DNA of 64,000 nucleotides, from NCBI GenBank assembly GCA_963755985.1, contig CAVWLO010000002.1, positions 744,001 through 808,000 on the forward strand, given 5' to 3'. The stretch comes from DASXMT01 sp963755985 (GTDB taxonomy: Bacteria; Actinomycetota; Acidimicrobiia; Acidimicrobiales; RAAP-2). Positions 26,530 to 36,004 of the stretch are shown here, piece by piece (position 1 is the stretch's first letter; the number at the start of each line of letters is the position of its first letter). A program made the position numbers and the translations under genes. Below the pieces are notes generated by a model. The model was not told where the DNA came from and searched no databases. It worked only from the letters and a program-made list of their open reading frames with translations.

Positions 26530-27000
26530 CGATGCCCTCTAGGTAGTGCCGGGCGTTGGAGGCCGCTGCCCGAGCCACATCCCGTTGAAGCTCTTCTCCA
26601 CATAGACATCCCGGGCGGCCAGGGCTTGTCGTGGCTCGTCTCGGTCCCGTCGGGGTCGGCCAACTGGTGCCAGTAGGAGACCGCCCGCACGTAGTGGTCA
26701 AACGACAGCGAGGCGGCCTGGTCACAGAGGACCTGTTCGTCTCGGGCCAGGGCCTCTTCGGTCACCGGGTTGGCCAGCGCGGCCACCGTGTCGATATGGG
26801 CCGCGTTGATGGCCCCGCGCGACCAGGCCCGGGCCGTCCCTCGAAGCCTCAAAAGAGGCGGCAGCCTCGGTCACGACGGCATCGAGGCGGGCCCGCTGGG
26901 TCATGAGGGCCTCGATCGACTCGGGGTCGGCCGGGACCATCGGCCCGGCGGCGGCCAGGCAATCGATCGCCTCGGTCAGGGTCTGGATATCGACATCCAC
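26530..27000 (-). pseudogene. Remnant of a DUF222 / HNH-endonuclease (13E12 repeat) gene
   Basis: Pieces of a DUF222 protein lie in three minus-strand frames. Near 27000-26845 one reads a helical start ending in RLDAVVTEAAASFEASRD. From about 26825 a second reads INAAHIDTVAALANPVTEEALARDEQVL and FDHYVRAVSYWHQLADPDG. Around 26610-26560 a third reads ARDVYVEKSFNGMWLG, and then a stop. About 35 codons seem lost between the first two pieces and the HNH part is absent. This family is multicopy in actinobacterial genomes and often decays. No intact product is expected. Confidence 0.65.
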
Positions 27001-27055
27001 GACCCCGAACCCGGCGATAGCGTCGAACCTCTTGTGGGGCCGGGTACTTCGCCAG

Positions 27056-27895
27056 TCAGTTCTTGAGCAGGCCACCCAGAATCGCTCCGCCCGTGCCGCC
27101 CTCCGAGTTCTCGTTCTGAGGCAGGTAAGGCGCTATGGCGTGAGCGAGTTGCGAGATCGGCATCGTCTGGAGCCAGACCATTCCCGGTCCCGTGAGCGAG
27201 GCCAGGAACAGGGAATCGGCCCCAAAGAGCATGTTCTTCACGCCCTTGACCATTTTGATCTCGAAGCTCATGCCCGCGTCGAACAGCCCGACGTGACCCG
27301 GGATGACCCGCAAGTTCTCCCCAGGCGCCAGGTGGTACTCGACGAGCTCACCGGAGAGGGCGATCCAGGTGGTGCCCTGTCCGGTCACCCGCTGGAGGAT
27401 GAACCCGCTCCCGCCGAAGATCCCTGCACCGAGCTTCTGCTGGAATCCAATCGACACATTCACTCCCGACGTTGCAGCGAGAAAGCCATGTCGGTGGACC
27501 AGGTACTCACGGTCTGGAGCGATGGCGACCGGACGGATCTCCCCCGGGAGCTTCGCCGCGAACGAGATCGTGCCTGGCGCACCTTCGGCCTGGTATTCGG
27601 TGAGGAAGAGCCCGCCCCCGGCCACAGTCCGCTTGAGTGCGCCGAACATTCCCTTCGATCCCGCTCCCGACGTCGAGGTCGACAGTTGAATGGACGACGT
27701 CATCCACGACAATTCGCCACCAGGCGAGACGATGCCCTGGCCCGGATTGAGGTCGACCTGGAGGACCGGCATGACGGTGCCGATGACCCGATGGGAGATA
27801 CCGGCGGCGGCGTCGACTGCCGCCGGGTCGTCAGGAGAGGGGACGGAACCTGGCGGGGGGGGCGGGGATCCTGGGGGCGGTGGTAGATCCGACAT
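27056..27895 (-). CDS. AIM24 / TIGR00266-family protein
   Basis: 279 residues from ATG 27895, preceded by AAGGAG at 5 bases. An N-terminal Pro-rich tail (PPPPGSPPPPPG) leads to a double-psi-like beta domain. The family features are QVDLNPGQGIVSPGGELSWMTSSI, the glycine-rich GGSGFILQRVTGQGTTWIALSG and LFDAGMSFEIKMVKGVKNMLFG. The C terminus ends in a Gly-rich GGTGGAILGGLLKN. Function in bacteria is not defined; the yeast namesake is mitochondrial. The 3' end abuts the DUF222 remnant. Confidence 0.87.
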   Translation of the reverse strand: MSDLPPPPGSPPPPPGSVPSPDDPAAVDAAAGISHRVIGTVMPVLQVDLNPGQGIVSPGGELSWMTSSIQLSTSTSGAGSKGMFGALKRTVAGGGLFLTEYQAEGAPGTISFAAKLPGEIRPVAIAPDREYLVHRHGFLAATSGVNVSIGFQQKLGAGIFGGSGFILQRVTGQGTTWIALSGELVEYHLAPGENLRVIPGHVGLFDAGMSFEIKMVKGVKNMLFGADSLFLASLTGPGMVWLQTMPISQLAHAIAPYLPQNENSEGGTGGAILGGLLKN

Positions 27896-28126
27896 GGGGC
27901 TCCTTGGGATTGTCATGGGCCGACCGCGCCGGCCTAGGGGGGTCACATCGCCGCGAGGTGGCGTTCGTTTCCGGGCCGCCGGCCGGCGTGCTGAAGACAC
28001 TACTCGCAGGCAGGCGCGCCAACCGATGGGAATCGGGAGCGCTCCGATGTGACGGTCGGGCACCGATCAAGGGTTTGTCCGCGTGTTGGGGAGTGCAAAC
28101 CCCATGGGCGTCACCGACCCGGCGCC

Positions 28127-28564
28127 TCAGTTGCTGTATATGCGCGTCGGACGGACGAGCACGGCGACCCGTCGCTGCTCCACCATGGTCCTGTCGTAGG
28201 TATCCCAGTCATCATGAGTACCCCCGGCCGCGGTGAACACCTGGCGCAGGAGCAGGCGGAGGACCTCGGAGTCGACCTCGGCGTGCGGATCGTCGGGGCC
28301 GAACAACTCAGCCCGACCCTCGACCGTCACCCACCTCCAGCCGACGCGAAAGGTGAGGCTCACCCGGGGGCGCGCTCGCAGGTTGACCAGCTTCGTCTTT
28401 CCGTACGTTGCGAAGCCAACAACCCGGCCGCCACTCAGTGGATGGGCGAGTACGCCGGCGTTGACGACAGAGGACTGGATGCTCTGATCGGCTCGCAGAG
28501 TCGACACGACAGCCAAGAACCCATCTTGCCCGCCGATGTCGACCACCTCTGCGAGCGTCGCCAT
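28127..28564 (-). CDS. Pyridoxamine 5'-phosphate oxidase-like (F420/FMN-binding split barrel) protein
   Basis: 145 residues from ATG 28564; the frame extends to 28669 without support. The split-barrel pattern is GFLAVVSTLRADQSIQSSVVNAGVL, then VGFATYGKTKLVNLRARPRVSLTFR and WVTVEGRAEL, typical of actinobacterial PNPOx-like proteins that bind FMN or F420 and reduce a range of substrates. The spacing fits the TIGR03618-type F420-binding group, though I cannot tell the subgroup for sure. Confidence 0.82.
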   Translation of the reverse strand: MATLAEVVDIGGQDGFLAVVSTLRADQSIQSSVVNAGVLAHPLSGGRVVGFATYGKTKLVNLRARPRVSLTFRVGWRWVTVEGRAELFGPDDPHAEVDSEVLRLLLRQVFTAAGGTHDDWDTYDRTMVEQRRVAVLVRPTRIYSN

Positions 28565-29346
28565 GGTCCTATGGTAGACGGGCAGGGCGAGGACATCTCT
28601 CCGTCGCTCTCGAAGCTGATCTCTGGACGGCAGCCACCCTCGAACGCGGGCAGTGTTGGCCGCCGTCAAACGAGATCGCCGTCAACCACGAGTTCGGGGC
28701 TTCTCGCCGAGGACCCTGGTTCTGCCATAGACCCGCCACTAGACCGAGAGCCGTGCATCAGCCCCGACAATCGGTCTCAGGCGGTCAAGAGAGGATAGGT
28801 CTGCTTCCATGCCCGCGACCACGAGGGCGGCCGCTCCCTCCCCTTCCGCACGACGCCGAGCAGACGTGACCCCTGTGGATCGGACCAGTCCGATGCCGGC
28901 GACGGCTTGTAGAACGAAGGAACGGTCCCCGGGAGGGGGGAAACCGGGGACCGTTCCGTTCGTTCCGGTCGGACGCCCTCAGCCACCGATCAGCCGGGTG
29001 GTGCCGCCCCATTGTCTGGATGTCGGGTGGGCTCTGCCGCGAATCTCGATACCGGCACCTTGTCCAGTTGGGACATCAACGCCCGGGTGACCCGGGCAGC
29101 ACCTTCATTGTCGAAGGCACCACGAAGGCTGAGGTCCATCTGCAGTCTCCTTTCGTTGTCGCCAGGTGCTCATTTTGTTCCACCGCCAGTTATATCCCTG
29201 CGTTGTTTCCTCTCTGTGTCCAGCCGGTAATTTCTGATCGCAACGTCGAGTCCCAGGCAGCAATATGCTTCGGCCCTGAACAGAGGGGAACCCATGAGGA
29301 GACACACCATCGGACATGCGCCACTGTTGGCGGCTGGAGGGCTGGC
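28565..29346. other. Long intergenic region with a strong hairpin
   Basis: 782 bp between a minus-strand and a plus-strand gene. The only structure that stands out is the hairpin at 28912-28965. The part from about 29150 to 29300 has lower GC and probably carries the promoter of the Tat-exported protein. Open frames on both strands lack conserved features. Confidence 0.5.
28912..28965. terminator. Strong GC-rich hairpin (about 21-bp stem)
   Basis: Left arm 28912-28932 and right arm 28944-28965 pair almost completely, with one bulged base and an 11-base purine loop (GAGGGGGGAAA). The core is GGAACGGTCCCCGG pairing with CCGGGGACCGTTCC. No T-run follows, so it is either a GC-type terminator or another structured RNA or DNA element. 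No gene ends close to it on either strand, which makes a plain terminator less obvious. Confidence 0.6.
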
Positions 29347-29865
29347 ATGCACCCGCTGACACGGCGTCGCTTCCTGACCGCCAGTGGCGGCGCCCTCGGT
29401 CTCACCGCGGCGGTGGCCACACCAGCCACTTTGGCCGGCGCGACCACAGCAGACCGGTCGGACAAGTCCTTCACCACCCAGAGCATGATCACGAACGGTT
29501 CTGGCGGCGTGCAACTTTCGAAGGGCACCCTTCCAGCCATTGGAAAGGTTTGGGAAGTCCAACGCGTCTTTTGGAACGTGAACTTCGACGGGAACGTGGC
29601 CAACGACGCAGTCCAGACGTACCTCTACCGGTTGCCTTCCTCGTTCACCACGGCGAAGGCGATGGCTCATATGGCTTCGAGTCTCGACGGCTGGCTGGGG
29701 TGCTGCGGCAACTCTGGCCTCAACGGCAATGGCGACATGCGATTCGACGCGAACGATGTGATCGTCAGGCCTGGGCAGTTCCTCTGGATCTTTTTCATCG
29801 TCCCGGCGATGTACAACGGCTTCGTCATGGCCGCGGGCATGTCGGTATGGGAGCAAGCTGGGTGA
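29347..29865 (+). CDS. Tat-exported protein of unknown function
   Basis: 172 residues from ATG 29347, with GGAGGG 6 bases upstream. The N terminus is a twin-arginine signal (TRRRFLTASGGALGLTAAVA), with a likely cut after ATTA near residue 35. The mature part is about 135 residues, with VQRVFWNVNFDGNVANDAVQTYL and GWLGCCGNSGLNGNGDMRFDANDVIVRPGQFLWIFFIVPA. The GNGDMRFDANDV stretch looks like a metal- or sugar-facing loop, and CC may form or bind something. I do not recognise the family. Codon use is less GC-biased than that of its neighbours. Confidence 0.7.
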   Translation: MHPLTRRRFLTASGGALGLTAAVATPATLAGATTADRSDKSFTTQSMITNGSGGVQLSKGTLPAIGKVWEVQRVFWNVNFDGNVANDAVQTYLYRLPSSFTTAKAMAHMASSLDGWLGCCGNSGLNGNGDMRFDANDVIVRPGQFLWIFFIVPAMYNGFVMAAGMSVWEQAG

Positions 29866-29892
29866 CTTGACGCTCTTGATGCAGTCCGATTC

Positions 29893-31971
29893 TCACGTGG
29901 CGCAAGGGAGTTTCGAGTACCACGCGGGCGGGGACTGGGGCGGCAAGGGTGCCCGGTGGACCTGGGTGGCGGCGGTGGCGTGGGCCCGTCCCAGCGAGAC
30001 GAGACGGGGCATGAGGCGCTCGCCCACCCACTGCCCGCCAGGCACAGTCACGTGAATACCGTCCGTGCACCGTACGGGCACGCCCTGGACCTGGCTGACG
30101 AATTGGCCGGAGGGCGACAGCATGGCCCCAAAGTTGACCAGGGTCGCATTCGCTGGATGTCGTAGTACCGCCTCGCCCAGTAGGTGGTTCTCGATGGTCA
30201 CCCTGCTCGGCTCGTTCTCGGGCAACGGCTGGCCGTCACCCTGTTCCCCGCTCTGGTAGTACGGGGTGGTCAACAACACAACGTGAGCACCGGTCGAGGA
30301 GAGAGTGGCAATAGCCTGCTCGTACCGTGACTCGGCCCACCGGTCGAACGAGGGCTGGCCGAGGTGTTGCCAGGTCCCGTTCAGCTCGGTGTCGAGGGTG
30401 TCGCTGCGGGCTAAATACACCACCACGTCGGGGTCGACCTGGCGGACGAGGGACCGATAGCTGGTGAGCACGTGCTGTGGGTTGTCGGCCTCGCAGGGTA
30501 CGCCGGGTGGGTCGGTGTACCACAGCACCCGGACCTGGGTGGCCTCGGCCAACGAGCAGCCGGGCGAACCCCGGTTCACCACCACGGCGCCGTAGTGGGA
30601 GGCGAGGGTGGAAAGACCTACGCCGAGTGAGCCGACCATCGAGTCGCCCACCAGCAGGATGCGCACGGGATTGGTGGTCGCCACGACCGGGGGCAATGGC
30701 GCCAATGCCGAGTAGGCGCGGGCTGTGGTCGTCTGGGCGGTCGGAAGCTGTGCATCGAGCGTCGGCATCAGCAACGGGAGGGCGGCGATCGTGGCCACCG
30801 CCGCCGGGAGTGCGACCCAGGATCGCCACCCGGCCAGCACCCCCCGCCGTATGGGCGTCTCGACCAGGTGGAACGAAGCGGCGGAGATCGCCACGACGAC
30901 GACCATGCGGGCGGCCAGGAGGGATAACCCTTGCAGGTGCGTCCGATCGGAGGTCATGACCAAGAGGACCGGCCAGTACCACAGGTACATGCCATAGGAG
31001 ATCCGGCCGAGGTACGGCAGTGGCTGCACCGCGAGGGCCCGAGCCAGGGGATGGACGGGCGTCAGGGTCACGCAGGCGATCACGGCCGCGGTGCAGAGAG
31101 CCAGGAGGGCGAACCCACCGTGGAACGTAAGCGCCGATCCCTCCGCCACCGTACGCCACATGACCGCAACCCCCGCCGCGCCGGCGAAGCCGAGTACCCA
31201 GACCAGACGGCGGCCTCGCTGCGTGCGCACCGGGCCCCACCACAGGCACAGGGCGGCAAGGGCGGCCCCGACGAGCAGGCCCTGGGCCCGGGTGTCGCTG
31301 CCGTAGTACGAGCGGTTCACCGAGGCGGCACCGACCGGGGTCAACAGGGCCATGAGCAGAGCCGAGGCGGCGGCGCCGGCGGCGGCCACTCCGGCGACCA
31401 CGACCAACCGATTCTTCTCGGGACCTTGGCTGGCGTGCGTGCGGCGTCGCCGTCGAACACCACCGACGAGTACCAAGAGGACGAGGGGCCATATCAGGTA
31501 GAACTGCTCCTCGATGGCCAACGACCAGGTAGGCAGCAGTGGCGACGGGTTGGCCGCTAGAGCGAAGTAGTTCGTATGGGCGGCGATCAAGTGCCAGTTG
31601 GCCACGTAGCCGACCGTGGCCACCGTGTCACCCAAGAGGCCGGGAGACCCGACCACCTGCGGCAACGCGACGGCGACCACGCCGACCACGGCAAGCATGA
31701 GGAACAGCGCGGGAAGGAGCCGCCGGGCCCGGCGGGCCCAGAACGCCCTCAGGGCGATACCCCCGGAACCCTGCCACTCACGGAGCAGGAGCGAGGTGAT
31801 CAGGTAACCGGATAGGACGAAGAAGACGTCCACCCCGAAGTACCCACCGATGGCCCAGCTCGGCTCGGCGTGGTAGAGGATGACGGCGGTGACGGCGAAG
31901 GCCCGAATGCCGTCGAGGGGGGCCAGCCGGTTCCGTTCAGTTGTCAGGGTGGTCATTGCGGTCACAGGCAT
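29893..31971 (-). CDS. Acyltransferase 3 (OafA/YrhL type) fused to an SGNH hydrolase domain
   Basis: 692 residues. The N-terminal half is a ten-helix acyltransferase-3 domain: LAPLDGIRAFAVTAVILYHA (catalytic-type His), GGYFGVDVFFVLSGYLITSLL, RARRLLPALF and PTWSLAIEEQFYLIWP. The C-terminal 270 residues form an extracellular SGNH domain with the block I motif ILLVGDSMVGSLG, a catalytic Asp/His pair in DGIHVT near the end, and a conserved Cys-Cys spacing. This OafA-like layout O-acetylates cell-surface polysaccharides or related substrates. ATG 31956 is an alternative start. Confidence 0.9.
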   Translation of the reverse strand: MPVTAMTTLTTERNRLAPLDGIRAFAVTAVILYHAEPSWAIGGYFGVDVFFVLSGYLITSLLLREWQGSGGIALRAFWARRARRLLPALFLMLAVVGVVAVALPQVVGSPGLLGDTVATVGYVANWHLIAAHTNYFALAANPSPLLPTWSLAIEEQFYLIWPLVLLVLVGGVRRRRRTHASQGPEKNRLVVVAGVAAAGAAASALLMALLTPVGAASVNRSYYGSDTRAQGLLVGAALAALCLWWGPVRTQRGRRLVWVLGFAGAAGVAVMWRTVAEGSALTFHGGFALLALCTAAVIACVTLTPVHPLARALAVQPLPYLGRISYGMYLWYWPVLLVMTSDRTHLQGLSLLAARMVVVVAISAASFHLVETPIRRGVLAGWRSWVALPAAVATIAALPLLMPTLDAQLPTAQTTTARAYSALAPLPPVVATTNPVRILLVGDSMVGSLGVGLSTLASHYGAVVVNRGSPGCSLAEATQVRVLWYTDPPGVPCEADNPQHVLTSYRSLVRQVDPDVVVYLARSDTLDTELNGTWQHLGQPSFDRWAESRYEQAIATLSSTGAHVVLLTTPYYQSGEQGDGQPLPENEPSRVTIENHLLGEAVLRHPANATLVNFGAMLSPSGQFVSQVQGVPVRCTDGIHVTVPGGQWVGERLMPRLVSLGRAHATAATQVHRAPLPPQSPPAWYSKLPCAT

Positions 31972-32342
31972 CGGGTCTTATCAGGCGATGGAAGAGACGG
32001 TTGAAGGAATCGAGGAATCGGCCTTGGGGCGGCCCTGTTCAGGTCCTCGGTTGTGCTCGTCGTCGAACCGCCGGATACTCGTCACCTTTGCAACCAGGGG
32101 TTGAATGGCATGTTCGGTCAGACGCACGTTACCTGGTTGGAATTTCCAGCGTTGGTTTCACTCGATTCGCCGGCCGGTGCTCTCCGTGAACTTGTGGACT
32201 GTTCAGCGATGCACAGTAGAGCCGATCGGCAAAACAACCACTCTCTGCGCTGGTCAGGGTCCGCTGTGCGGTGGTGAGGGTCCGCTGTGCTGTGGTCCAG
32301 GTACTCTGCCAATGCCTGAGAAGAACCGCCAACCGGAGGCAA
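31972..32342. other. Intergenic region, lower GC, with a small tandem repeat
   Basis: 371 bp between two minus-strand genes. It contains the repeat at 32251-32303 and should hold the acyltransferase promoter. GC content is visibly lower around 32040-32250 than in the flanking genes. No gene is supported. Confidence 0.5.
32251..32303. repeat. 21-bp tandem repeat, about 2.5 copies
   Basis: Units TGGTSAGGGTCCGCTGTGCKG start at 32251 and 32272, with a diverged third start at 32293. They lie about 40 bp past the 3' end of the SNF2 helicase gene. Confidence 0.75.
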
Positions 32343-35300
32343 TCAGTCCAAGAGGCCCCGAATGTCAGCCGCGGTCATCGCTCCGGATTCGAACCCACCC
32401 CCATCAATGACGTTGGCAAACAATGCGGCCTTCTTTGCCTTGAGGGCAACGACCTTCTCTTCGAGGGTTTCCTTGGCCACCAGACGGTAGACCATGACCT
32501 TGCGAGTCTGGCCGATGCGGTGGATGCGATCGACTGCCTGAGCCTCAGTGGCCGGGTTCCACCACGGATCGAGCAGTATGCAGTAGTCGGCCTCGGCCAA
32601 GTTGAGGCCGAATCCCCCAGCCTTGAGACTGATCAGGAACACCGGGGCGTTGCCCTCCCTGAACTCAGCGATGACCGCAGGTCGATTGCGGGTCCGTCCG
32701 TCGAGATAGCAGTGCTCGACACCGGCCGTGCGGATCCGATCACGGGCCAGATTGAGGAACCGGGTGAACTGGCTGAACACGAGCACGCGATGCCCGTCGG
32801 CGATGATGTCCTCGAGCATCTCCATCAGCACGTCCAGCTTGGTCGACGGTACCCCTGCGTGCTTGATGTCGACGAGCGACACATCCAGGCTTGCCTGGCG
32901 CAGAAGGGTGAGCGAACGGAAGATCTCGAAACGGTTCTTCGTCATGTCGTCGAGGAGCCCGAGGACCTTCTGGCGCTCGCGTTGCAGGTAGGTCTGGTAG
33001 ACCTTCTTGTGCTTCGGGCTGAGCTCAAGCTCGAGGACCTGCTCCTGCTTGTCGGGCAGGTCGCTGGCCACTTGCTCCTTGCTGCGTCGCAAGAGCAGCG
33101 GGCGAACGCGGCGCCGGAGCTGCATCAGCCGCTCCTCGTCGGCATGCTTCTCAATGGGCACCCGGTAGTGCTCCCCGAAGCGCTCGGCGTTGGCGAAGAG
33201 GCCGGGCGCAGCAATGGAGAGCATCGACCACAGCTCCATCAGGTTGTTCTCGATCGGTGTCCCGCTCATCGCCACCTTGAACGAGACGGGCAGCATCTTG
33301 GCCCGCTGGTAGGTCTGGGAGAACCGGTTCTTGGCGAACTGGGCCTCGTCGAGGAACAGCCCAGACCATTCGACGCCGGCGTAGGCCTCGTACTCCATCC
33401 GAAACAGGCTGTAGGAGGTGATCACCGCGTCGGCTCCCGCGGCGACGTCGGCCAAGGTCCTCCCCCGACGGCGCTCGGTCTCGGTGACCGTGACCACGTC
33501 GAGATCGGGCGCGAACCGGCGGCACTCGGCCGCCCAGTTCCCCACGACACTGGTCGGTGCCACCACCAGGTACGGATGGTCAGACAGTCCCTGTTCTTTG
33601 GTGTGGCACATCAGGGCCAGCGCCTGCAGCGTCTTGCCCAGACCCATGTCGTCGGCGAGGATGCCGCCGAGCCGGTGCTCATAGAGGAAGGCCAACCAGT
33701 TGAACCCGGTGTGCTGATACGGCCGGAGGGTGGCGCGCAGGCTCGCGGGAGGACGATGCTCGGCCCGGTCGGTCGCGCTCACCAGGGCCCGCACCGATGC
33801 CTCCCACTGGCCGGCTTGGACGGTGACGACCCCGAGGCGCTGGAGGTCTTCCCACAGGCTCGCTTGGAACCGGTTGAGGCGGATTCCGTCGCCTGGCGCG
33901 TCGTGCAGAGTCCGCGCTTCGGCGATCAGGCGGGAAAGCTCCCGAAGCTCCTCCCGGTCGAGGGAGAAATAGGTCCCCGACGGAAGGACGAGGTGCGACT
34001 GGCTCGCGGCAAGAGCGACGAACAGCTCGGCGAACGGCACCTCTTCGCCGCCCACGGAGACGTCGATCGTCAGATCGAACCAGTCGTTGTCAGCTGATTC
34101 CGAACCACCGAGGATCACCACTGGGGCGACCGCTGCCTCCCGATAATCGGGCAGCATGCCCATCCGCTCGATCTTGACCCCCTCGATCGACTCGAGCAGC
34201 GGCACCAGCTCGGTGAGGAACTGCACGGCGGCCATACCCGCCAGCTGTGCCTCGGGGGCCAGGCGGGTGCCGAAGGGCGTGCGCTCGAACAATTCGGTAA
34301 CGGGGCGAACGACGGCCATTACCTCTTCGAGGATGGAGTCCTCAGCTGCTCGTTCGTGGATACGGCGAGGGGCGCCCCACAGGCTTTCCTTCCCCTCGAC
34401 ACCTGCGACACCTCTCGTCCACGTCAGCCCGATTCGGTGGCCGTCGTCCGCCTGGATGGCCAGAACCAGCGTGGGGCGAACGTCAGGCAGGTCCACGGAC
34501 CCGTCGCTCGATGCCAACTCCACCTTCTGACGGAGCTTCGGAACGAACGCCCGCATGAAGCGCTTCTCGTCGTCGTGAGGCACATCGATCGTGGCCATCC
34601 TGAGGAAGGTGCGGAGGTTGTCGTCCACCGGACTGGCCAGCGCGGCAAGCCCGAGCCCGAGCGGCTGCGCGCTGGCGGTCGAGCCCGTCCCCACGTCCCA
34701 CCAGGCGATCCCGTGCGCCGGCCTGCCGATGAGCATGGACCTCTCGAGCGGAAGAACTCGGCTCTCGTTGCCGACGCGGGGCTCGACTCGGAGGCCCGAC
34801 TCGGTCCGGGTGACGTCGATCGTGACCGCGACGTCGGTCGGGAGCAGCGTGACGGGCTCGCCACCGCGCCGCGACTGCACTAAGGGGAGCCCCACGGCGC
34901 GGGCTTCGCCGAGGAGGTCCCACAGCCTCCGACTGTTGATGGACTCGAGCCTGACAACCTCATCGGAGTAGCTGTAGGTACTCCGGCGACTCGCCAGCCG
35001 GCTGAGCGCCAGTACCTCTTTGACCAGCAGAATTCGTTCGTCTGCTTCGCTGGTCCGTGTGGCGCCATAGCGAAAGTATTCGAGGTTGGTCCAGGAGATA
35101 CCCGTTCTGACCCAATTCCCGTTCCGCCCCGGTACCACCGGGCGCACCCGGATCCCCGGGCCGCCGGCGGCCGGCCCTCGGGCTCCTGGCCGACCGGCTT
35201 CGAGTACGAGTTCGAACTGGAGCCCGATCTCCGTGGAGGCTGCCTCGGCTGTCTCGCCCCCATCGGGGTCCAACAGCGCCTGGAGGGGCAGTTCCCAGTC

Positions 35301-35777
35301 GGTGGGCCCGGAATCGGGCCTGGCCTCTGGGCGGGGGGAACCGTCGGCCCGAGAGCCGTCGATGGCTCGGTCGTCGGAAGCGTTGGCGCCGCGGTCCCGG
35401 GGGGAGGGTGCTGAGTCGCTCTTGACCAGCGTGAGCAAGGGAGCCCTACCCGAATGCACCGTTGGCTCCTCGGCTAGAACCAGGGCTACCGCGTGCTTGC
35501 AGTTCGTGCCCACGGGGCAGGTGCACGTGGCTTGGAAGGCCGACAGTCGCTGTGATCGTGAGCGGGTCAGGACGACCGAAGCGACGTATGGCTTCGGAGA
35601 CCCGCCCTGGACCTCACCGACCACGTGGGTGCCGCCGGGGCTCCACGTTCGCTTTCGTACCGCGCCGGCCTGGGCATAGCCAATGCCACGCGAAAAAGTC
35701 CCAGATCCGACCAGGCGCTCCAACACCTCCTCGTCGGCGGGAGTGATCACTCGTGCGCTGTCTCCGTCCGTTCCCAT
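32343..35777 (-). CDS. SNF2-family ATP-dependent helicase with N-terminal SWIM zinc finger
   Basis: 1144 residues from ATG 35777; in-frame codons up to 35984 look non-coding. A SWIM motif lies near residue 110 (CTCPVGTNCKH). About 500 residues of helicase-associated sequence follow. The Swi2/Snf2 motor fills the last 470 residues: GGILADDMGLGKTLQAL (Walker A), FLDEAQFAKN (DEAQ box), MSGTPIENNLMELWS (motif III), VLVFSQFTRFL and the end motifs SLKAGGFGLNLAEADYCILLDPWWNPATEAQAVDRIHRIGQ (spread over about 45 residues). HelZ-like proteins of this type act in DNA transactions. No partner nuclease or methylase is near, so nothing suggests a defence island. Confidence 0.93.
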   Translation of the reverse strand: MGTDGDSARVITPADEEVLERLVGSGTFSRGIGYAQAGAVRKRTWSPGGTHVVGEVQGGSPKPYVASVVLTRSRSQRLSAFQATCTCPVGTNCKHAVALVLAEEPTVHSGRAPLLTLVKSDSAPSPRDRGANASDDRAIDGSRADGSPRPEARPDSGPTDWELPLQALLDPDGGETAEAASTEIGLQFELVLEAGRPGARGPAAGGPGIRVRPVVPGRNGNWVRTGISWTNLEYFRYGATRTSEADERILLVKEVLALSRLASRRSTYSYSDEVVRLESINSRRLWDLLGEARAVGLPLVQSRRGGEPVTLLPTDVAVTIDVTRTESGLRVEPRVGNESRVLPLERSMLIGRPAHGIAWWDVGTGSTASAQPLGLGLAALASPVDDNLRTFLRMATIDVPHDDEKRFMRAFVPKLRQKVELASSDGSVDLPDVRPTLVLAIQADDGHRIGLTWTRGVAGVEGKESLWGAPRRIHERAAEDSILEEVMAVVRPVTELFERTPFGTRLAPEAQLAGMAAVQFLTELVPLLESIEGVKIERMGMLPDYREAAVAPVVILGGSESADNDWFDLTIDVSVGGEEVPFAELFVALAASQSHLVLPSGTYFSLDREELRELSRLIAEARTLHDAPGDGIRLNRFQASLWEDLQRLGVVTVQAGQWEASVRALVSATDRAEHRPPASLRATLRPYQHTGFNWLAFLYEHRLGGILADDMGLGKTLQALALMCHTKEQGLSDHPYLVVAPTSVVGNWAAECRRFAPDLDVVTVTETERRRGRTLADVAAGADAVITSYSLFRMEYEAYAGVEWSGLFLDEAQFAKNRFSQTYQRAKMLPVSFKVAMSGTPIENNLMELWSMLSIAAPGLFANAERFGEHYRVPIEKHADEERLMQLRRRVRPLLLRRSKEQVASDLPDKQEQVLELELSPKHKKVYQTYLQRERQKVLGLLDDMTKNRFEIFRSLTLLRQASLDVSLVDIKHAGVPSTKLDVLMEMLEDIIADGHRVLVFSQFTRFLNLARDRIRTAGVEHCYLDGRTRNRPAVIAEFREGNAPVFLISLKAGGFGLNLAEADYCILLDPWWNPATEAQAVDRIHRIGQTRKVMVYRLVAKETLEEKVVALKAKKAALFANVIDGGGFESGAMTAADIRGLLD

Positions 35778-36004
35778 GGTGCTCGAATCACCGTACTGCT
35801 TGGTTTGGTACACAGCCGGTCTTCTGGGTGGGCCTGATTCCTCATTGATCCCCACCCCGGAAGGGCATCCGACCTGCCCCGGTGTCGAACTCGTCGCCCC
35901 TGCATGTGGCTTGACGAGGAGCATCTTGGTCGAAGACGGACGTAGCATCTCGCAACTGGGGGGATGTCGATCCGCCCGCGTCAACGCCGATCGGGGGGCA
36001 TCTC

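Noticed and set aside
32271..34097. 608-codon plus-strand ORF opposite the SNF2 helicase
   Set aside because: Antisense shadow; all helicase motifs are on the minus strand.
32343..35777. SNF2 helicase as part of a phage-defence system
   Set aside because: No nuclease, methylase, phospholipase D or other defence gene is adjacent; neighbours are housekeeping or surface enzymes.
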